Part shown: one piece after another, positions 14,601-26,500 of the stretch | Layout: each line of letters begins with the position of its first letter | Numbering within the stretch: position 1 is the first letter of the stretch | Assembly (NCBI RefSeq): GCF_000002995.4 | Contig: NW_025062476.1 | Span: 8,740,501 to 8,804,500, forward strand | Origin: Brugia malayi | Taxonomy: Eukaryota > Nematoda > Chromadorea > Rhabditida > Onchocercidae | Length of the DNA: 64,000 nucleotides | Reading direction: 5' to 3' | Position numbers and translations under genes: made by a program | The notes under the pieces: generated by a model | Seen by the model: the letters and a program-made list of their open reading frames with translations, nothing else | The model's database searches: none | Told to the model about the DNA's origin: nothing

Positions 14601-17099
14601 TTTATGAATGCTCAGAAAAAAATATATTCATTTTCAAAAGAAAATTATTTTCATTTAAATAGAAGTATTGTTTGTTTAATTGGTCCAAAGTCTTCTACAA
14701 TATTTTTAACAGTATTTATCTTGCTTTTTTTTTTCATATTTGAGTTATATCATGTGTTTTTGTCCATTAGACGAAAGTATTTAAATCTTTTCTGCCAGAT
14801 AATCATAAGCATGGTGAAAATTAGTTAGTTTTATAGGTTTTAGTTGTTAATTTTTTGGTTATCATAGCTGGACCTGGGTTTTGGTTGATCCAATATCAAG
14901 GTCGTATGTTTCGTCAGTCTGAGTTAACAATGAAGGTTGCTTGTCGTCAATGGTATTGAATATGGAAATAGTAAATTAGTTTTAACCTATGCAAATTAGT
15001 TTTCGTTATTTCTTGCTTTCAAAACGGTAATTGCAATTTTACTATTTTTCCTCTCGATAATTCTCGACTTCGTAAACTCACTTCAAAAAAACTCTATATC
15101 CAGTCTTTAAATAACCTCCTCCATTTAATATGTTATTTGTTTGCTTATACACATTCTTACACATATACTATTCATTCAGTTTTCACTTATTAACTTTATG
15201 CTTATTACAATATACTATAATCAGTGAGTGAGCTCCAAGTAACAACTCTTCCAGATGTAATATGCCGTTTGTTCCAGCCTTCGAATTACTTAGTCTAATG
15301 GAATTACTATGAATAGAAAGTAGTTAGCTGATTGATTCATACCAGAATGCTAGTTGAAAGGATATGTCCGAACTTCTAGCAAATTAACCACTAGCTGCGT
15401 TGATGGACATTGGATGACACTGCACCATTTATAAGAGTGACAAATGACATCTATGTTTCGCAGTCTCTTTCTCTTTTGATTATTGCTTCAAACAATATGT
15501 TTTGTTGTACTGATGTCAATTTATGCAGTAGCTTTACTTAACCCAACTTTCTCATTTTACCTCACCTAACAATGTCTCTAATCAGAAATTTTCTTCTTAC
15601 TGATCTGATCTTTCATGCTTATACGAAAAGTTCTCTTTACATCATTTTAGTTAATATTATGTAAATCTGATATTTTGACAGTGTTTGTTATCATTTTTAT
15701 TTTCAATTTATGTGTTGCTGAATTACCCATTCACAACTAAATTTAATTGCTAGCTCAGTTTAAGTGTTTATCCAATGCTAACGAAAGCTTTGAGATATTC
15801 TGCTGAATAATTTATAGTCTTTGGAAATCAAACTATCAATTCCAATCCTTTGTTTTTCAAATAGAAAATTATGTAAATATCTTAGCAGACGCATAGGAAG
15901 ATAATTTGATTAAAGTTTTCGGCAACTATAACGAAAGTTGGTTCATAAAATTTTTCAAATAATAACCATTTCATTGATTTAATTTCTATTTTATTTACCG
16001 CTCGATTTATCGTTTGAAATTACTCCAAGAATTTTGTGGTGATTACCTGCCTTCTGCTTCATATTCTTCAAATGTGACAGGAAATATTTTCAATTGAAAA
16101 AAATAAGGTATTTTAGTGCTGAAATTCTGTGATACAATTTAAACTCCGATTTCAGGCAACTATTCAATTCATTTTCTAATTCATTAAGCTCATTATCTCA
16201 ATGTTTTGCATCTTAAATAAATTATTTTCATGTAATTCTCAAATGTAAAAATCCAAAACTTTTCCAAACCAGAAGTTTATTATTCTGTGCCCGTACTGTT
16301 GTAGTGTTTTTGCAAAGACTCCTAAATTTAAATTTAAAATTCTCAAATTTAAAAGCAAGTTTCTTGAAGTTCCTTCAAGAATGAAGTTCATTTTCTAGTC
16401 AGGACATTAGTTAATCTTTTCATTCTCTAAGTTCTACAGCCTTTTTTTTACGGAAACAATTTTTAATGAATCAAAAGTAGTAATTTTTGTCGGATGTTGA
16501 AATTGCTGTTCATATTCATTCCTTCTTTGCTGATTCGCCTCCCGATAGGTATTTGAATAGAATAGTCCAAAATATTAATAACTCATTCTCATTAGAGAAT
16601 TAATTTATTTGCAATTTATATGCATGCGCCTACTGTGGAATGAATACTAATTGAATCAATTAGGACATCTCAAACTGCATGGATTGCTTATTGGGTGTCT
16701 TAATTTGATGTCTCTCAGATTTTGACAGTCGTAAGTGTGCGCTCAGCATACCCATATAAGATTTTTTTGTTTCCGGCTAGCCTGAATAATTAATTTTTGC
16801 CTCAACGAGACCAAAGTTCATCATTTGTTTCTCTTGGTTCATACAAGCAAAAACTGAGCTTTTATCAATTTTTCATTTCTCTAGATATCCCAAAGACAGC
16901 TTTATTAAAAACAAAAACCGAATAGAAAAGTAGGATCTAAGGAAATTCTATTTGCTTATTTATATGTATATTTTATCAATATCTTCTCATGTTTTCCTTT
17001 ACATACATATTTTAATGAAATATTGAAATTTGTTAGGATTTATTCATACATCGTCCAAACATTACTTTCTAGATTTTAGTTCTGAATCCATATTTTTGT

Positions 17100-17132
17100 T
17101 ACTTTTTGCACAGCTCTTTTGTGCAAAAAGTA
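17100..17132. repeat. Perfect hairpin, 13-bp stem and 7-nt loop
   Basis: TACTTTTTGCACA at 17100-17112 is followed by a 7-nt loop (gctcttt) and the exact reverse complement TGTGCAAAAAGTA at 17120-17132. It lies about 0.6 kb upstream of the EGF-repeat gene. The stem is too short for a microRNA precursor. It could be a remnant of an inverted-repeat element or a protein-binding site. Confidence 0.7.
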
Positions 17133-17738
17133 CTTAGAACATTATTTGATTAACCTAAAATTAAGAAACCGATAAGCACAATTAGCTTTTAGCAATTATC
17201 AATAAACCGATCGTGAACAAGTTTTTTTGATCTTATTCTGTTGCGATTCAGTTGCACTTGGAGCTCAGCACTTGAATGAATTTCTAAAAATCATATTTAA
17301 AAACGTCTATGGAGTTAAATTACTTTTAATATCCTCCACAACAAAATGTACTACGCATTTAAAATACAAATGTTAGTGATATGGTCAGTTTTCTTGCATA
17401 CTAGTTCAAAGGATAAGAAATGTTGACAGTTAGTTCAACAGCAATAGGCTTTTATAACTTCTCTTTTGATCAACTCGGTCAATAAAGAAAGTTTTTTTTT
17501 TTTTTTGCATGAAACATTAAAAAAGAATGAGGACAAAAGAGAACTTAACTCATCTTATAATAAGTCTGAAATTAATCTGCTAGTAATGATCAACTTACAT
17601 ATTTAAGTAAACCAAAAATTTTAATAATTTACTGCCTATTATTAAAATACTAATTATTCTTCATTCATATGTATTAAATACTTTTTAGCAAAGAGATTGT
17701 TGCTGCTCGATTTGTTAGCAGAATAAAATTAATTGGAA

Positions 17739-17757
17739 ATTTCAGATCAATCAGGAA
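17739..17757 (+). promoter_or_regulatory. Probable spliced-leader acceptor before the EGF-repeat gene
   Basis: An aatttcag acceptor ends at 17745, only 12 nt before the ATG at 17758, with no coding exon fitting upstream. In nematodes this layout is typical of SL1 trans-splicing. A 5'-UTR cis intron would look the same, so the call is inferential. Confidence 0.5.
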
Positions 17758-20178
17758 ATGACAATACCTACTGATTTTCGTTTTACCGGATCCCTTCTCA
17801 TTCTCTCCGTTGTGTTGCAAATTCCTAATATCGCAACAATAACAAACCCAGTTTTTGGCAATGATGAAAATTCAATGGAGCACGGCGTTCATTATGGTCG
17901 AACGAATTTTTCATGCTTCAATGGTGGCTCATTGATTAATGTTAGCTATTCTGTTCCTAAGCAGTGATAAATATTGTTTGACGAGAATTTATTCTCGAAC
18001 AATTTTAATGCTTCCAACTTTACTGTCACTTTTTTGAATTTTGTTCCAAGTTTTTCATTAATTTGGATTTTAAAATAACCACGGAAAGAAAATATGAATA
18101 AAGTGAAAGAATATGAAGGGGTCTGAATCCAGAAAACAATTAAGATTTTATTTAATTGTATACGAAATATTGATTCACTTCCCCCAGTGGTTAATTGAAA
18201 AATCGATAATCGATACTTCCAATTTTTGAATATTTCACTTTCAATTTATGCAAATGACATTAAAACTTTATTTGGTAGAACAAAGATATTGTTCAGCCAA
18301 ATGAAACAGGAGAATTGTAAAATTTTCCACCATAGAATTGCCATTCCTAAAGAATTTTTTTGCGAAAAGTTTCCGCATGGAATTTGGAAATGTTCTTCAA
18401 AACATTTCGATGACTTCCATCATTTCAAATGAGATTATCTCATAACCAATCTAGCATCTATCACGATATCTTAATATTAATATTTACATTATGCAAAATG
18501 ACCTCGAACTTATCTTGCACATTGAGCTGTGATTTACTTTGACAGAAAATAAATGCTGAATGTGTGTGCTGATCATTAGAAATATCGATATTATCAATTT
18601 GTTGGTAAATTGCAATAATAGCTTCAAGAAGCTTAACTGATCTAAATGGTTTCAATTATATTACTTTTGTTAATGATGATTCTAATTTACGGAATGTATT
18701 AAATATTCCATCTTGTTTCTTTATCAGTACGACCAATTAAAGTTTATTTTATTTGTAGGGCAGATGCCATTGTCAAGAACGATTTGAAGGTGAAGCATGC
18801 GAAATTGAACCATGCTTACACGGTGGCAGAAAATCGAAGGCCGGCAAATGCCATTGTCCGTATGGTTTAACCGGTAATCATCCTTTTTAGAGATCTAGAG
18901 TAAAACATTTTACACAATCAGTCATTACCACAATTTTACAGAAATGAGCAAAGTTTCATGCTGACAGTTTCAAGCTAAAAAACGATTATCAGGTAACAAT
19001 AATTCATCCACTGATTTGTAAAATATTTTTCAGGTGAAAGATGTGAAATGGTAACACAATGTATCGAGGGCAAGGGAAAACTGGAAAATGGTCGGTGTAA
19101 ATGCGAAGACCGATGGACCGGAATATTCTGTCAGTCTCGAATGTGTCATAATGGAATTTCTGTTGGATCAGGAGAGCAGGTAAAGATGAAACTTAAGATT
19201 ATAAGATATTTTATAAAACCTTGAATATTTATAAAATTTCGATTTTCTAAACAGAATTTCTCTAAAGATTTGGAATTAAAATAAATTTTGCACCGAACTG
19301 GTTGGCGAAGACTTCAGAAAAACAAGTTTCGCTTATTTATTTGTTATACATACAAAGAAATTCAACAAATAATGTTTTTCCTTCAGATAGGTGGCTTTTG
19401 TCTTTGTGACATTGGTTTTACTGGTCCATTTTGTGAAACACCAATCGAATGCAATCACGGTAGTATTACGGTCGAGAATCTCTGTTCATGTGCACCGAAC
19501 TGGGTTGGTGAAGACTGCAATCAGTGTGCTTACGGTGAATTCCATTTTTCACTAACAAAATTAATAGTAGTAAGTAAAAAAATTTTTTTGTTATTGAGTT
19601 ATGGTTGTTAGACGAAGAGAGTTAGTGTTTGTTCTTGTTTAGTTTTTTGGTATGTCTTTTTTATTCATTTTAGTCATGTTTTTTTTTACAAAGTAAAAAT
19701 ATTAGATTCAAGAAAAGTCATAATGAAAATTAGATTGCTGAAGAAGTCACCGCCATGCTTGCTCAATATTTCATAAAGACAAAAATGACAAAAATGATGT
19801 TTACATTTAGACAAGGGCGTTTCTGTAATTACTATAAGTAGCAAATTACTTAAAGCATTATTTAAAGTAAGAGTTGGGAGCTTTTCTCGTTGGAGTTTAT
19901 CTTTTGTTGAACTTTGTTGGCATAGTGACCGAAACTTCAAAATATATTAACATTTTTTAGAATATCAATTAATCGATGGTGACTGTAAATTAATCACTAC
20001 AGAAAATTCTCTGATTGCCGTACGGAATTCAAAAGCGGTCACATTATGGTCCCTTATTTTGGTAATTGCGGCGGCATCCTTTTCTACAGTACTTATTGCT
20101 GCAGTAATTATAATTTACATCAAGAAATGCAAACGTAAACCAAGTAGGGTTGGTTCAGATGCCGGAACTGATGTTTAG
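17758..20178 (+). CDS. Single-pass membrane protein with five four-cysteine EGF-like repeats
   Basis: Five exons, all phases consistent: 17758-17940, 18759-18873, 19034-19179, 19387-19534, 19961-20178 (stop TAG); 269 aa. The first donor (AAT|GTTAGC) is weak, but it is the only one that keeps the EGF frame before an in-frame stop. The order is: an N-terminal hydrophobic signal segment (about residues 10-30); five tandem modules of the form C-x(10-15)-C-x-C-x8-C, with NGG/HGG after the first Cys and G-(F/L/W)-x-G before the last; a short stretch with one or two extra Cys; one transmembrane helix (about 222-250); and a 19-residue basic cytoplasmic tail ending GTDV. It is probably a cell-surface adhesion or receptor-like protein. 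I do not recognise a specific orthologue. Confidence 0.85.
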
Positions 20179-23100
20179 CACAATATCGTTCCATATTTTA
20201 TAGTAAAATTATGAATCCTAGAATATTTGGACTATGTTTTTATTGCTTGTAGGAAATGAAACATTGTGATGTATTTCAAATATAAGTACTTCTAATCTGT
20301 TATTCTGATGATTCCTTAGATAGTTAAACGACGTTAAACTAGTGCCAAAAGATGGAAATTCAAAATTTCAAGAATGTACGATGAATGTATGTCACTTGCA
20401 TATGAGCAGTATTATTTCTTTTTGAAAATCTAGTTTTCGTGATAAACCTATGAACCTCATTCACCTCAAACTTTAACTTATGATTTTTTGCATGAGATGG
20501 AAACTTATAGAAATTTTACGGATATCGATGTTTCGAGAAACATCATGCGAAAATTATGTTTATGATAGGTTTTGCGAAGTTTTAAAAACATATGGAGGGA
20601 TATTATCAAGCTTTCGGTACTTTCATAAATAATTGAAAAAGTAGTGAAATTAACAGCTTAATTTCATTTTTATGCAATTCGATTCGCTCACTCCAAATGT
20701 TTATTGTTTTTGTTCTTCCTCCTCATTTTTCCAGATATCACTTCACCTAAAATTGCCTCATTTATTAATTACAGTTGTTATGTTTTGTATTTCACTTACA
20801 ATTTACGGTATTGCCGTCATCTATTTTTCATTTTAGGTCAAATTTTAACCACTCGTTTCATAAAAATATTCACTTCTTTATTAAATTTATCACGGCGCTA
20901 CTTATATTTCGGCAGTTCTCCCAGTAAATTCAATTCTTATTCTTTTGATTTTGCTTGCCACTGCGTGTACATTATTGATATGAATGTGCTCCAGGAAGAA
21001 AGTTTAAGAAAATAAAAATTTAGTAACAAAGTTTTTGTTTAATTTATCGTGAAATATTTACAGTTTTTGCTAGTGAGTGTGAAGCCTCTCTCACTTTGTT
21101 GATCTGCTTGTTTCAACAACAAACCTTTTTGCAATTACTCTAATTCATGTTAAGTTCCAAACGCTCTTAAAATGCCTTAGCATGCTTTGCTGTTGGTCAT
21201 TCTTTATCAATATCCCAATACAACAGGTAAGATATTACATATAAATATATTAATAAGATGAATATATTTATTGCATGATAAACATATTCAAATTCGGTCT
21301 TTACTTTTCGTCGTATTTTTACTCTCTCATCCTAATCTTTCTTCCGCGAAATCTCTAAATAATTATTTGTGAAAACTTCATAATGGTATTACTAGAAATT
21401 GCTGAAATGAGACTTATCCTAGGTATACTAAAATCAAGATCAACTAGCGTTGTATTGGTTTAAAAGTGAGTCTTAGAACAAATTTACCCTTCAAATCAGT
21501 TAGAGGACAAAACATCTTAATTTGTCGTAAAAAATGAATTACCTTATTTCTGATTTAGTAACGGATAGAATGAAAAGAAATGCCTAATTTTTTTGATCCA
21601 AAGCAAGTGGTTGCAAATGTAAAATAGGAACTCATGTCTGTTGGATATCAATGTAATTTTAAACTAAATCACCAATACTCTCGAATTTCAAACATTCATC
21701 CGATCATGTAAGGCATTACAAGAAGTAAAAATCAAGGAAAAAAAATTCAGTATAGTGTACTTCTAGAAGAACCAATTTGAAGAGTTCCTCGGAATTTCAT
21801 TTAAATCATAGACGATTCAATGCTATCAATTACCCGAATGACTAGTAATTTTAATATCTTTTCTTACATATCCTATATCGCTTTTATCTGTTACTGCATT
21901 CTGTATAAGTTACACGTAGCTTTATTGAGAGAGGAAAATTCACGAAATAGTTTTGATCAAATTTAGGAGATATAAAATGACAAATATTATCAATTTTCTT
22001 TAATTTCTTACTACTTCAATCCTTACAGCTCTATTTTTCTCACTTCTCTTATACTATGTCATCTGAAATATGCTATCCAAATAACTTAATTGTGTGAGTG
22101 CTTGTTTCTCGATTTCGTTAGCTTTTAATCAGAGGCATTGTTTTCCAAGTTAATTATACTACATCGTTGATAAATAATGGAACCACAAGTTCACAACAGT
22201 TCTCGTTCGTAAATTTATAATCGGATGTGTGCACAGCTAATTTGATTTCCAATAGAAAAATATTTTCACTAAAGACAAAGCTATAACAACTCCATCTTTA
22301 GTAAACTTCCGCCTTAAACGACCACATGACTAACATAAAATATATGAAAACCAAATACTTAAAATGGAGACAGACATTTTCACAACAACCACTGTAATCC
22401 AACTTGCGAAAAAACTTCATAGTCGTTGGATCACACTACCACAACTAACAAGAAATTTATCAGTGCTGGGGTTTAGTGCCTTGATTGTAAGTGGTTGGTA
22501 ATTGGACCAACTGTATAGCTAGTTTTATTGGAACTTCCACTTACCCGATTTAGGAGATTATTAAGAAGCAGTTCAATGGGTTGTAGCAATTTAAAAGTCT
22601 AGGAAATGTTTGGTTTTTATCTGATAAATCTCAATAAACTTCGGAACAATCTAATGTTGCCATTTAGAATAGAAATATGAATTGAACAGTTCTTCCATTC
22701 AAAAATAAACAGAATGAAATCATTGCTAAATCCTCAATTTTGCTAAACAAAAAGAAAGTTGGTGGAATGACTAAATAATATACTAAACATATATATGAAG
22801 CAATAGTATAAAATTGGAAATGAAAAGTATATTTTACATATGGTTCTCCCCCTCTCGTCTTTCTAACTCTTCCTTCTTAAGCCAAAGATTTAGGTGAATT
22901 AAACTATCATAGGAAAATGCTTACAGCAGCATAAGAAATATCACAGCGAATAAAAAATGTTAAAAAAGAACTTCAAAATAATGGAAAGGGAGAAAAAAAT
23001 TGGGACGGAAATGGGATTTTTTCGCACAATATCCTTCACAAAACTAAATTTAGGGAAAAATAAATGGAAACGCAACACCATACAATAGCAAGAGGAAACT

Positions 23101-23528
23101 GGCTTCTGAGAAGCCCAAATTTTTGTACCACACTGAAGAGTTTCATGAATTTTGATAAATTTATTCTAACGAAAATAAACGACAACTCGGTGAAACTCAA
23201 AATTAATTATTAAAACTCTTAGACCACCTGAAAAACAGTTTTAACAGCTGAGAACTAAACTAACACGGTGATGAAACAAACGAATATTAAAATTCTATTT
23301 TGCAAATCCAAGCAGTTATATCTCGGGTACATCAATTTGGTGCCACGTGTATGATTTCGTGATTCTTAACGAAAATAGTTCTTCACGGTAATTATAACCA
23401 CCAAAAAAGAGATCAATAGTTTTTCAAATAAGTAGTGTATAATTAAAATATACTTTAAGTTATTAATCTTTTAACAGCTGTTTGATAGTCCTAATCACTA
23501 TAGTAGTTGCTTTTTCTTGGACTGCAAA
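20179..23528. other. Intergenic, convergent gene ends, no gene seen
   Basis: This holds the 3' flanks of the EGF-repeat gene (+) and the SLC12A9-like gene (-). An open frame at 20704-21015 is low-complexity and hydrophobic, without splice or start context, and is not called. An 18-nt direct repeat (tttctaatcattaaaatg) lies nearby at about 23718-23765, in the terminal intron of the transporter gene. Confidence 0.55.
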
Positions 23529-26500
23529 TTATAGAGCCGTTGATATAACTGAGGACAAACCATGTACTAACAATGTTGGTGGTAACCCATCAGTCAAATA
23601 CCTTATTACTTCCAAATACTGTTCACTTCGTGAAACCTGAAGAATAAAAATAAATTACTAAAATAAATTTCCCATTACCCATTACTAGTGCTTCCATAGC
23701 TATTTAAACTTTTAGCTCTTTCTAATCATTAAAATGTTTTTTGTTAGTTTCTAATCATTAAAATGAATCAGCGCACTTATTATTTCTTTATTTCTCTTCA
23801 ATATACCTAATTATATTTAATTTCATATTGATAGCTGAGCAAGTTTATAGAGATAATTATTCTTTACATTCATTTTCAACATGTTTCAAAGTACTGGAAA
23901 AAATTACGTCTTTTGGTGGAGTTGGTAAATTTAACAAGCAAACAGCTGCATCACCACTGTTCTTTTTGATTAAATCATTCAGAGCTGTCAAATAAGGCAT
24001 TGGCAAATCAACTGATTCCCTGCAGCAGAAGACCAACACTTACACAATATAATGCCAAAATTTAAAAATGCCAGAATGTGTTTTGAATGAATAATGCAAA
24101 TGAAAGCGTAACCAGAATTAAAAACATTAAATTCATTAATTTTCAGGTGACCTTAATGGAGCGGATGGACTGTCATTATCAAGATGACAAATAACATGAT
24201 CCCATGGTGTCACCAGTGATTTCGCGTTTATTCGAAGATGTGCGAGCATTTGCTTCAACTGCCGCTCACGCCTTTGCATATCCTGCATAATATGTTCAGT
24301 TAAGTAAAGAGCATAGAATACGGAGACCGTGAGACCGTGCCGTACACACTATTACTTTCAGAAATGTTGCACTTGTAAAATTGCTCTATAAAGATGGATG
24401 CAAACGGGTTTGCAAAGGAATGTAAATTTAATTTAAAATCTGTCGTGTTTCCATGACTTACTGAGAAATAATCCGATTAAAAATCCACTCTTTCTTGATG
24501 GTAAATCGCTATACAACGTTAAATATAAAGGAAACCAATCATAGGTAGCAAGCAAGTATGAAAAAAAATATTGCTCTATTTGTCACTAAATTAAGACTAG
24601 AATGATCTGACCAACGATTTCAGTAAACTGATGAGCCAGAATGTTTGGCTGTTGATAATATAAGACAGAAACTCATATAAAGTATTGATGCATCTAGTAT
24701 AAAACTTAAATGTAACAAAGAGTAGTATAATATTCTTCAAACAAAGAGTAGAATAATTCTGAACGAGATAATATTTAATCAAGACAGACCTGCAAGCTAT
24801 TAACACAAATGAAAACGCGCAAAACTGATGATGAGCGCCATCGAGTACTCATAGATAGTATGCAAGCCATTTGGAGCAAGAAAAGAGAACTGAAAAGTGT
24901 TTAAAAGTCTTTTTTAAACATCTTCATAAAAAGCATTAACAGCAGGTGAACTTTTGATAACGGAATCAAAAGAAGCGTTGAACTGAATCACTGTAAGACA
25001 AAAAAAAATTGTCCCGACTAATAATAATATTAGAATATTAAAAACAACTTAAGAATTAAAACAAAATCACTAAAAAAACAAAAATTGGCTTTAGGACCAA
25101 GAATTTAAAAAAAATACGTCGCTGATTATAGAAACATACCTGTTACCCCAGCCAAGTCCTGTTTCACCGGGTTTTTGTATGAATACTGGCCAAACGTCAA
25201 TGAATTTTTTTTTACCATTCCATCCTCTGAAATATAATATGCAAATTAATTTAAAAAATGAGTTGAACTCTCGAACTCAATCCTAAAAAATTCCTTTTTC
25301 GTGAACCTTGGGGCGTCCTTGTCCAGATGATTGAAATAGCGCGCAATACACAAATTTTTGTTGATATGAATTACATCATTCAAAATGCGTACATATTCCT
25401 CGCTATCTAAACGTTCATAAAAACCATTAGGCTCCTGAAAAACCGCTCGAACCATAAATTATTAAACTAAGTAAGGAAACAGGAAACTTCGGAATTTCCA
25501 AAAGTAAATTATTTTTAAAATTTTTTAAGTCCAAAATTTTATTCGCTTATTGACTTATATATGTTACATAGAATCATGATATGAATATATGTTTTCATAT
25601 TCAGTGCTTTTCTTCAATATTCTTGAAGGAATTCCACTGAGATGTAAAAATATACTAACTCCTCTGGCACACAAGAATGAACTAATTTCCAGCCAAGGTT
25701 TTACTATGTAAGTGTAGAACACCATTTTAAAAAGTTTCCAACAAATATGGAAAATTACGGACCAAATTCAGTGAAGCAGAGAACAACAAACAACTCAAAC
25801 TTTTAAAAACATTTTTGAAAATGACTAAGAATTTTCAAAAATATTTTAGGAAACATGAAAAGTTAGAACAAACCAGAATCTCTAAATAAAAGTCTAAAAA
25901 AAACTTACGCGTGGCATATAATCTGAAGCTGTGAAATATTCGACAACTGCAGCTCGATCGATCCGAGAAAATCTAAGATCCTTCAGAAGAGAAGATTCAG
26001 CGAGAGTAGTTTCTGTCGGAAATTTTTCATGAAAACCCAAAACCACGGTGTTTGGTTTCATGGCTCCCAAACCAGATAAACGCATTAACTGAAGCATCAA
26101 AAATATATTAACAATTGTTTTCTCGAAAAGAAAAAGATTCAAGCCAATTCTCTCGAGCAATGAGAGAAAATCCAACTGCTTAAAAAACTGTTGCATATGT
26201 ATGCTACACTTTGCTTTGTTTTTTCTAAATGATCACTTATTTACTCCTTGAAACACTCATGAAGCCCATCGCTATAAAATATAAGACGTTTGGTGCAGAG
26301 CTGCAAAAAATACACTTCGTAATGCCACTGTTCTTAAAAAATCCGTCAATCTACAAATAATTACATATTTCTGAATTATTTTAGATATACAGCACTCCTT
26401 AAATTCTAAGCATTCACTTCCCTATCATCATTTTATAATGTTATCATAACTGCAGAAATTTACCTGTTGTATGCCTTCACGTACTGACTTCGAAATCGTT

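Larger units (their letters stand above)
1024..17745. other. Long gene-poor AT-rich stretch
   Basis: About 16.7 kb lie between the intermediate filament stop codon and the leader of the EGF-repeat gene. Open frames here are short (119 codons at most, 12689-13048), of biased composition, and cannot be joined through good splice sites into anything recognisable. I saw no tRNA, rRNA or spliced-leader gene. Contents noted: a (TC)n tract at 2587-2611, a small inverted repeat at 2178-2202, short direct repeats near 4063-4105 and 8385-8425, and a perfect 13-bp-stem hairpin at 17100-17132. It may hold the 3' UTR and polyadenylation signals of the filament gene, regulatory DNA, or non-coding RNA genes that I cannot see. 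Confidence 0.6.

Noticed and set aside
20704..21015. 103-codon open frame after the EGF-repeat gene
   Set aside because: Phe/Leu/Ile/Tyr-rich translation of T-rich DNA with no neighbouring exons or conserved motif.
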